Assembly (NCBI RefSeq): GCF_000466745.1
Contig: NZ_ANNI01000003.1
Span: 434,001 to 498,000 of the forward strand
Length of the DNA: 64,000 bases
Reading direction: 5' to 3'
Source of the DNA: Campylobacter concisus ATCC 51562
GTDB lineage: Bacteria; Campylobacterota; Campylobacteria; Campylobacterales; Campylobacteraceae
Below the pieces are notes generated by a model. It was given only the letters and a program-made list of their open reading frames with translations. It was not told where the DNA came from and ran no database searches. Every line of letters begins with the position of its first letter. Position 1 is the first letter of the stretch. Shown here in pieces: positions 58,158 to 64,000 of the stretch. Position numbers and translations under genes: made by a program.

Positions 58158-59323
58158 CTCACTCTTTTAAATATTATCGCGGCGTTATCTCCGCCAAATG
58201 CAAAAGATAGCGACATCGCTGTTTTTACGTCGAATTTCGTACCACTTTTTACTAAATTTATAGCTTCCAAACTCTCGTCATATACTCCGTCATAGACGTG
58301 TGGTGGCAAGGTGCTATTTTCCTCCATGCAAAGCATAACGCAAATGGTACTTTCTATTGCTCCAGCAGCCCCAAGCGTGTGTCCGATCTGCGGCTTTAAC
58401 GAGCTAGCATATACGGAGCCAAGAGTTAAGTTTACAGCTTTTGCCTCCATTTTGTCATTTGCTTGCGTGCCGGTACCATGCAAATTTACATAGTCTACGC
58501 CTCTCATGCCAGCTTTTTTTAAAGCTTCTTCTATACAACAAATTGCCATTTTGGCATTAAAATCAGGCTGAGTCATATGAAAAGCGTCGCAGTTTGAAGC
58601 TGAGCCAGCTACAACGACGTTTGAAATTTCATCACGGCTTAGTAAAAACAGCCCAGCTCCCTCGCCGATATTTATCCCCTCTCTATTTTTAGAAAATGGT
58701 TCGCTTGGTTTTTGACTTAAAATGCTAAGTGAGTTAAAGCCATTTATGGTTAAGGTGTTTAAACTATCGACTCCGCCGCATATAACCGCATCGCAAATAT
58801 CGATTTTTATTAGTCTTTGTGCCTCAATAATCGCCTTAACGCCAGAAGTACAGGCAGTTGAAACACAAAAACTCGGACCTTCTAATCCATAAAATTCGCT
58901 CACAAATTCAGTCACATTTGCAAGACAGTTTCTATCTATGCCAAACTTGCTTTTATCGAAAATTTCAGTTTTTATATACTCTTTAAAGGTCCAAAAATTT
59001 TCTTCAATTCCACTCGTTGTAGTGCCCAAAATAACACCTACACGGCTTTTGCCAAATTTTTTGATAGCCCTCTTGATCTCATCGTCAAGCTCAAGAAGCG
59101 TATTTAAAAGCAAAGCATTGGTTCTTGTTTTGAAGTGTTCTTTTGTATTCTTGGCAAACTCTGGCAGTGCCTTATCAAATTTCGCTACTAAAAATTTATT
59201 CTCAGGATGAAACTCACTGCTAAGGCTTAGAAATCTCTTTCCACTTAAAAGCGAGCTTAAATTCTCATTACTGCTGCTCCCTGCTGCACTAATAATGGCT
59301 GGTTTGCTAACGTAGATCAACAC
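58154..59323 (-). CDS. apeO: Beta-ketoacyl-ACP synthase (ApeO-like)
   Basis: This 389-residue condensing enzyme has an active-site Cys in FCVSTACTSGVKAIIEA near 159, His in NLHGTGTQANDKME and His in KPQIGHTLGAAGAIES. It should form the elongating KS:CLF pair with ApeC. It overlaps the lipoprotein gene by 17 bases and the dehydratase gene by four. Confidence 0.9.
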   Translation of the reverse strand: MLIYVSKPAIISAAGSSSNENLSSLLSGKRFLSLSSEFHPENKFLVAKFDKALPEFAKNTKEHFKTRTNALLLNTLLELDDEIKRAIKKFGKSRVGVILGTTTSGIEENFWTFKEYIKTEIFDKSKFGIDRNCLANVTEFVSEFYGLEGPSFCVSTACTSGVKAIIEAQRLIKIDICDAVICGGVDSLNTLTINGFNSLSILSQKPSEPFSKNREGINIGEGAGLFLLSRDEISNVVVAGSASNCDAFHMTQPDFNAKMAICCIEEALKKAGMRGVDYVNLHGTGTQANDKMEAKAVNLTLGSVYASSLKPQIGHTLGAAGAIESTICVMLCMEENSTLPPHVYDGVYDESLEAINLVKSGTKFDVKTAMSLSFAFGGDNAAIIFKRVR

Positions 59324-59684
59324 TTTCTACCTCATAATATTGATCATCTATCATAAATTTTTGCTCGTTTTTTTCATCTTTTATCATCTCTAGCACTTTT
59401 ATAAAAAGTTCATTGTAGGCACTATTTGGCGGTAAAAAACCTAAATTTTTAAAGCTACCATCTTTTAAAACTCGCCTAGCTTCTGGCGCGCCAAGTGCGT
59501 TTACAAGGCTAAATTTATACTCATTCTTGCTATTTTGCACGTAAAGCAAAAGTACACCTTTTGATGAGCTTACCTTAAATGTTTTCAAGTCAAAATCTGC
59601 TATCTGCGGTGTATCAAATTTCTTTGCGCATCCAAGAGCAAAAAGCGAAATAGCAAGGATTATGACTATTTTTTTTATAAGCAA
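59307..59684 (-). CDS. apeN: Outer-membrane lipoprotein of the APE operon (ApeN-like)
   Basis: This 125-residue protein has a signal peptide with a good lipobox, SLFALGCAKK (Cys-19). The mature part is a short beta-rich domain (KTFKVSSSKGVLLLYVQN and NSAYNELFIKVLEM). It probably serves at the outer membrane in the transfer of the lipid product, with the LolA-like and MMPL proteins. TTG start with AAAGGT upstream. Confidence 0.75.
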   Translation of the reverse strand: MLIKKIVIILAISLFALGCAKKFDTPQIADFDLKTFKVSSSKGVLLLYVQNSKNEYKFSLVNALGAPEARRVLKDGSFKNLGFLPPNSAYNELFIKVLEMIKDEKNEQKFMIDDQYYEVESVDLR

Positions 59685-59707
59685 TCTTTACCTTTTAATG
59701 TTAAAAA

Positions 59708-60229
59708 TTACAAAAGTTTAATAATTATATCTTTGCATTGCTTAAATGCAAGGCAAATAATAAATGAATTATTAATAATTAAGTATTTTTTTGCCATTTC
59801 ATCGTAGCTGGTAGTACCAAGATCGCTAAACGATAAATTTTTAAGCTTTAAAATTGCCTCTTTTGCAGTATAAATTTCATAAAATTTTTGCGTTTTATCT
59901 TTTGCATTTGTCAAATTTTTGCTCTCTTCTTTTGTAAAGCAAAAGCTAGCTACGGCGTCAAAATTTCTCTGCTTTAGCTCTTCGACATCGACTCCGATCT
60001 TTTCTTTTGAAATGGCTAGAACTGCGATATTTTCTTTATGTGAAAGACAGATTTTGCCTCGCATCTTTGCTTTAAATTTTAAGTAGCGAGATATTTTAAA
60101 TGAGTTTTGTTTTATTAAATTTGGGTATTTTTTTACTCTTCTGCGATCTTTTTTATCTAGCATTTTTGGGCTAAATTTATCACCGCAAAAGCTGATAAAA
60201 AGACGAATTTCACCCCTTTTTATAGGCAT
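59708..60229 (-). CDS. apeB: 4'-phosphopantetheinyl transferase (ApeB-like)
   Basis: This is a 173-residue Sfp-type transferase that converts the two ACPs to their active holo form. The metal-binding motif is IGVDVEEL (about 79-86) and the second is FYEIYTAKEAILKL (about 117-130), matching GxDxE and xxxKEA. It overlaps the upstream gene by 20 bases. Confidence 0.85.
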   Translation of the reverse strand: MPIKRGEIRLFISFCGDKFSPKMLDKKDRRRVKKYPNLIKQNSFKISRYLKFKAKMRGKICLSHKENIAVLAISKEKIGVDVEELKQRNFDAVASFCFTKEESKNLTNAKDKTQKFYEIYTAKEAILKLKNLSFSDLGTTSYDEMAKKYLIINNSFIICLAFKQCKDIIIKLL

Positions 60230-60890
60230 TTAATCTCTTTTTATAATTTTCATCAAATTCTAAGGCTTTTTCAAACTCAGCAGTAAATGCTCTAAGACGA
60301 TCATTTTTTTGCTGATTTTCATCGCTAAATGATCTAATACGTGACGTAAAAGCAATCTCATCTTTTCTAAAATTAGCCTCTTTTAGATCAAAGTTTAAAT
60401 TGCTCATTTTGCTATTTAAGATATGCAAGGCACATTTTCTTGGCCCAAAGATAAAATTTTGCCCGCTTAAGGGCTTTAGGCTTCTTACTAAAACGCCACC
60501 ATAAAGCGATAGATTGCTTTTAAAAGATATGTCAAAGCCAAAGTTGTGAAAGTAAATCTCTCCTACCTCACACTGCCTTTTGTAGGTATTTGCGTCAAAA
60601 CAAGTATAAATTTCAAGCTCACTAAATTTATACTCTTTGCCAGAAACAATTAAAACTTTACTTTGCATAAGCTCGCATAAAAAACTCTGAAATTTATCGT
60701 CAAAAAACTCTTTAAAACCAGCAGTCCCAACTATCTCTTGCTTTATATTTTTATCTAAAATTTTAAAGTTATTTTGTTTAAGTAGGCCAAATTTTTCTTT
60801 ATCAAAATGACTTTGCTCTAAAAATTTACTAAGCACTGCCACTAGATCAAATTTAGCAAAATGGCTTTTAAGCAGCTCACCAGCTAGCAT
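60210..60890 (-). CDS. Uncharacterised protein at the head of the APE operon
   Basis: This 226-residue protein has no signal peptide or membrane helix. The middle shows VSGKEYKFSELEIYTCFDAN, GEIYFHNFGFDISFKSNL and SLYGGVLVRSLKPLSG followed by FGPRKCALHIL. From memory, this resembles a conserved uncharacterised family with a YFH...GG-LIR...GP pattern, sometimes auto-labelled 3-methyladenine glycosylase. It stands where other ape operons have the methyltransferase ApeA, but no SAM-binding motif is visible. It overlaps the PPTase gene by 20 bases. Confidence 0.7.
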   Translation of the reverse strand: MLAGELLKSHFAKFDLVAVLSKFLEQSHFDKEKFGLLKQNNFKILDKNIKQEIVGTAGFKEFFDDKFQSFLCELMQSKVLIVSGKEYKFSELEIYTCFDANTYKRQCEVGEIYFHNFGFDISFKSNLSLYGGVLVRSLKPLSGQNFIFGPRKCALHILNSKMSNLNFDLKEANFRKDEIAFTSRIRSFSDENQQKNDRLRAFTAEFEKALEFDENYKKRLNAYKKG

Positions 60891-60956
60891 CTTTGCTCCT
60901 AAATTTTTATATATTTTAAAGGGTTTGAGCTTTACAAGCTAATCTTTGATGAAATT

Positions 60957-61814
60957 TTACCAACTACCACTTGCTCCGCCTCCGCCAAAACCGCCTCCGC
61001 CGCCACTAAAGCCACCACCTCTTGAGCTACTTGAATGACCGCTACCACTGCTATTTGAGTCTGATCTATCACGCCTAAAACCACTATGTGCATTTTTGCT
61101 TTGAGTATTTTTTTTAAAGGCATTTTTTAAAATAATAAAAAATATTACAAACACGATGGCAAAGACAATGAAGTAATTTTGCACGCCAAAAAATTGCTCA
61201 AATACCGTAGATGTAAGCCCTGCAAAACACGCACTAAAGCCAATTCTCATAAAAAATTTACCTAAAAAGCCAGAGATAAAACACGAGATCATGCCAGCAA
61301 AAAAGGCAACTATTCCAAATGGTATCTCTTCATCTTCACTCACGCTTTCAAATTCTTCGCCACTAGCTACCTTTATGATGGCTCTTATGCCATCTATCAC
61401 GCCACCACCCATATCTCCTTGCTTAAATTTAGGCACTATTACATCATTTATGATCTGGCTAGAAATAGCGTCAGTTAGTACGCCTTCAAGCCCATAACCA
61501 ACTTCTATACGTACTTTTCTCTCGTTTGGAGCGATTATTAAAAGCACTCCATTACTGCTTTGTTTTTGTCCCAGCTTGTAGCCTCTAGCTATCTCAAGAG
61601 AGATCTCTTCTATGCTTTTATTTTCTAGTGATTTAAGCGTCACGATAGCAATTTGCGTCGTACTATTTTGCTCGTAATTTTGCACTAAGTTTAAAAGCTC
61701 AGCTTTCTCATTTTTAGAGAAAATTTGAGCCTCATCATTTATCTGCTCATTAAAATTTATGGCAAAACAAAAGCAAAATGTAAAAAATAAAAGAGCAAAA
61801 ATTTTCTTCATCAT
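60957..61814 (-). CDS. TPM-domain membrane protein with Gly-rich tail
   Basis: This 285-residue protein has a signal peptide (about 1-18), then a TPM (TLP18.3/Psb32/MOLO-1-like) periplasmic domain (about 25-160) with NEQINDEAQIFS, TTQIAIVTLKSLEN and GYGLEGVLTDAISSQI. Membrane helices follow at about 170-230, and a tail of Ser/Gly ends in GGGGFGGGGASGSW. Such proteins nearly always pair with LemA, as here with a four-base overlap. Their role in envelope maintenance is not settled. The APE operon starts 66 bases downstream. Confidence 0.88.
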   Translation of the reverse strand: MMKKIFALLFFTFCFCFAINFNEQINDEAQIFSKNEKAELLNLVQNYEQNSTTQIAIVTLKSLENKSIEEISLEIARGYKLGQKQSSNGVLLIIAPNERKVRIEVGYGLEGVLTDAISSQIINDVIVPKFKQGDMGGGVIDGIRAIIKVASGEEFESVSEDEEIPFGIVAFFAGMISCFISGFLGKFFMRIGFSACFAGLTSTVFEQFFGVQNYFIVFAIVFVIFFIILKNAFKKNTQSKNAHSGFRRDRSDSNSSGSGHSSSSRGGGFSGGGGGFGGGGASGSW

Positions 61815-62404
61815 TTCTCAAATGAAACTTTTGGATTTATCTTCTCTTCGTTGCTTATTTCAAGATTTTGTTTTGGCTTTAGCTCAGGATAAAAAGTACT
61901 TGCTATAAATTTATTTGGAAAGCTTCTAAGGGCTACGTTATACTCTTTTACAGCTTCGATATAATCATGCATTGCTACGCTTATGCGGTTTTGCGTACCT
62001 TCAAGCTGACTCTGAAGAGATAAGAAATTTTGATTTGCTTTTAGCTCTGGATAGTTCTCACTAACTGCCATAAGCCTGCCAAGTGCCAAGCCAAATGAGC
62101 TTTGTGCTGTCATAAATTCTTTCATCTTAGCTTCATCGCTAAGACCACTTGCATCAACGCTTACTTGCATGCTCTTGCTTCTAGCATTTGCCACATCTTC
62201 AAAAATTTTTTGTTCATGGGCTGCGTAGCCTTTTACAGTTTCAACCAAATTTGGCACAAGCTCAGCTCTTCTTTTATATTGATTTAACACCTGTGACCAC
62301 TTTGCATTTACATTTTCATCAAGCGCAACAAATGAATTTATATACTTAAAAACACCAAAAGCAAGTGCAGCAATAACTATAATAACGGCTATTAAATTTT
62401 TCAC
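61811..62404 (-). CDS. lemA: LemA family protein
   Basis: This protein of about 197 residues has an N-terminal membrane helix (about 3-22) and then a long helical domain with YKRRAELVPNLVETVKGYAAHEQ, ENYPELKANQNFLSLQSQLEGTQNRI and YNVALRSFPNKFIA. A GTG at 62404 is chosen because AAGGAG lies five bases before it. It forms a two-gene unit with the TPM protein. Confidence 0.92.
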   Translation of the reverse strand: MKNLIAVIIVIAALAFGVFKYINSFVALDENVNAKWSQVLNQYKRRAELVPNLVETVKGYAAHEQKIFEDVANARSKSMQVSVDASGLSDEAKMKEFMTAQSSFGLALGRLMAVSENYPELKANQNFLSLQSQLEGTQNRISVAMHDYIEAVKEYNVALRSFPNKFIASTFYPELKPKQNLEISNEEKINPKVSFEK

Positions 62405-62469
62405 ATTTTCTCCTTTAAGGAGCAAATATTAGTAAAACAAGACTTAAAAAATAATGTGAGTTTGAGTTT

Positions 62470-62499
62470 AAAATGAGTGCGAATTTACGCACTCATTTT
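62470..62499 (-). terminator. Strong terminator after the giant adhesin gene
   Basis: A perfect twelve-base-pair inverted repeat (AAAATGAGTGCG/CGCACTCATTTT) with a six-base loop lies five bases after the stop of the adhesin gene. On the minus strand the stem ends in a short T-run. It separates the adhesin from lemA. Confidence 0.75.
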
Positions 62500-62504
62500 G
62501 GGGA

Positions 62505-64000
62505 TTAAAGATCGGTGTGGATTTTGTCGTCTATTTGGATATGGATAGTCTTTCCATTTATTTGATCTATGCTTGAGTAGCCTTTAAAGCCACTAGCGTC
62601 GTAGTTAGAGTCACGATCCCATTTGTGATCTAGATCAACTTTTGTGATTTTATTGCCATTAGCATCAACATCACCACCTTTTATCTTAAGCACCGTATCA
62701 GGGTTATCAGTGATATCAAGGATATTTTGTACATTAAATTTGATCTCTGTCTTTCCTTTAAGCTCAAGATTTTCAAAGCTTTCCACTTTTGAATCAAGAT
62801 TAGAAATATTGTTAAAGTTAACTTTGTCGCCATCAAAGACCAAAGTATCGTTGCCTTCGCCACCTTTCATGTCTTTACTTGCGTCAAATTTAACCGTATA
62901 GTTTTCAACGCCTATATGAAGTGGTTTATAAGGCTCGTAAGACTTGGACTCTAAGCCATCTGAAGTTTTAAGTGAGGCTTTAACATTTAGATCATAGGCT
63001 GATCTTGCATTGATATCAAGCTCTTGGTCAAATGTGCCTTTTGCTATATCTGCAGCTGATAGAGTATATGTTGCGGTCTTAGTTAATGCATGGTGGTTGT
63101 CTGGATCAGTGTATTTAAACTCTACCGTATCTCCATTTCTAGCATCTTCATTAAGATAAACTTTAACCGTAGTAGATCTTTCGCCATTTTCTGAGGTTTT
63201 TATATCCTTATTAAACATGATGCCTCTTATAGCATCGGTCTCAGCATGTGCTGTATCGCTTACTGTTTTGCTCTCGCCAAATGTGTCAGTTAGAGTAACT
63301 TCAGCTTTTGTTTCTTTATCAACTGCGATAGTAGCATCAAGATCAAGTGGAGTATCTCTGCCAAGCGTTTGTTGAGAATTATCATCTAAATTTTTAAGTG
63401 TAATTTTTCCATTTACATCTTTTCCCATAACTTCATAATGTTTAGTTAAGATAGATCCGTTAGGATTTGTTATCTTAACATCTATCTTATCGCCAGCTAT
63501 AACACTTCCTGGGATAGAAACATGAACCTTTGAAATTTTACTACCTGACTCATCTCTTGAGATAATGCCATTGTCGTTTTTGTCAGCAACTATGCTTACA
63601 CTTAATCCCGCTTCACTTAAAGGTGCAAGTTTAGCTTTTGCTTCGCTACTAGTTGTAGTCTCAGCACCATTTGTTATAGTAGCTACTGCACTAGTTTCGC
63701 GACCTGGAAGCATAGCAACGCCAGGAATTTTTATAGTATTGTTTGCTAACTGTGTAGTAACATGAGTAGTATCATCTGTAAGTGAAATTTTACCATTAGC
63801 AGTTTTTGAAACTGTGTAATTTATTGTCCTATCAGCCGTAGTACCATCGGCTTTAGGCTCTTTTATAGTTACTGCTATCTTATCACCATTTGTGACATTA
63901 TGCGGCACCTGAACGCTTATAATTGTCTTTTTTATATCATTGTCCAAAATAGCTTCATCTCTGTCTATTACATTGTCTCTACTTGCATTATCTTCAACAA
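62505..64000 (-). CDS. C-terminal end of a giant repeat-containing (RTX/Bap-like) secreted adhesin, partial
   Basis: The frame is open to the right edge, so at least 498 residues of a longer protein are seen. There are at least two Ig-like repeats of about 110-120 residues, each beginning with a calcium-loop-like stretch such as RDNVIDRDEAILD or ADKNDNGIISRDE and then INVQVP/VHVSIPGSV-type strands. After about residue 350 comes a stretch with GGEGNDTLVFDGD (RTX-like nonapeptide) and a C-terminal region with LDHKWDRDSNYDASGF, as in type I secretion targets. Beta-rich, acidic, no Cys. Probably a calcium-dependent surface adhesin. Confidence 0.8.
   Translation of the reverse strand, partial: VEDNASRDNVIDRDEAILDNDIKKTIISVQVPHNVTNGDKIAVTIKEPKADGTTADRTINYTVSKTANGKISLTDDTTHVTTQLANNTIKIPGVAMLPGRETSAVATITNGAETTTSSEAKAKLAPLSEAGLSVSIVADKNDNGIISRDESGSKISKVHVSIPGSVIAGDKIDVKITNPNGSILTKHYEVMGKDVNGKITLKNLDDNSQQTLGRDTPLDLDATIAVDKETKAEVTLTDTFGESKTVSDTAHAETDAIRGIMFNKDIKTSENGERSTTVKVYLNEDARNGDTVEFKYTDPDNHHALTKTATYTLSAADIAKGTFDQELDINARSAYDLNVKASLKTSDGLESKSYEPYKPLHIGVENYTVKFDASKDMKGGEGNDTLVFDGDKVNFNNISNLDSKVESFENLELKGKTEIKFNVQNILDITDNPDTVLKIKGGDVDANGNKITKVDLDHKWDRDSNYDASGFKGYSSIDQINGKTIHIQIDDKIHTDL

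Overview
The window looks like a chromosomal segment of a Campylobacter of the non-thermophilic, oral/enteric type (C. concisus-like). The grounds are AT-rich DNA, TATAAT -10 boxes mostly without a clear -35, and gene orders that from memory match other Campylobacter genomes: rplU-rpmA / obgE / fmt-birA-parA-parB-atpF'-atpF-atpH-atpA-atpG-atpD-atpC-tolQ-tolR-tolA, and mutS2-murC-nitrilase-xseB-metX-guaB-gatA-ileS. The species call is inference; no 16S rRNA is present.

Region 1 (1-13.2 kb, minus strand) is core: a Tol/ExbBD unit directly behind the complete F1 and b/b' genes of ATP synthase, then parB, parA, birA, thiD, fmt, a small secreted EF-hand protein and obgE. Region 2 (13.2-15.3 kb) is a small accessory island that separates obgE from rpmA-rplU. 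It holds a NYN-domain (RNase-like) protein, two very small proteins missed by simple ORF calling, and two unknown genes. Region 3 (15.4-24.5 kb) has rpmA-rplU, a di-haem cytochrome c peroxidase, flhB, a DcuB-type C4-dicarboxylate transporter with an unusual inserted loop, tRNA-Phe, an exbB-exbD-tonB iron-uptake energiser behind a near-consensus promoter, and two LPS glycosyltransferases.

Region 4 (24.6-46.6 kb) is mainly housekeeping: polA, dapE, a GGDEF/EAL protein, mutS2, murC, a YjbR-like protein, a nitrilase-fold protein that lacks the usual catalytic Cys and Lys, xseB, metX, guaB, gatA, a 34-residue membrane protein, ileS and a CinA-like gene. A very AT-rich KAP-type P-loop NTPase, apparently split by a frameshift, is inserted between polA and dapE. 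A secreted-protein pseudogene follows cinA.

Region 5 (46.6-60.9 kb) is the most notable part: an 18-gene, tightly overlapping minus-strand operon for an aryl-polyene (APE) lipid pigment. It contains two ketosynthases, a chain-length-factor-like KS, a ketoreductase, dehydratases, two ACPs, a PPTase, an AMP ligase fused to a dehydratase, acyl- and glycosyltransferases, a thioesterase, a LolA-like chaperone, an MMPL exporter and a lipoprotein. Together these would make an aryl-polyene chain on ACPs, join it to a lipid anchor and export it to the outer membrane. Gene order is a rearranged version of the enterobacterial ape order. An uncharacterised gene sits at the head where the ApeA methyltransferase would be expected.

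Region 6 (60.9-64 kb) has a TPM-domain protein and LemA, then a strong terminator, then the C-terminal end of a very large repeat-containing type I-secreted adhesin that runs off the right edge.
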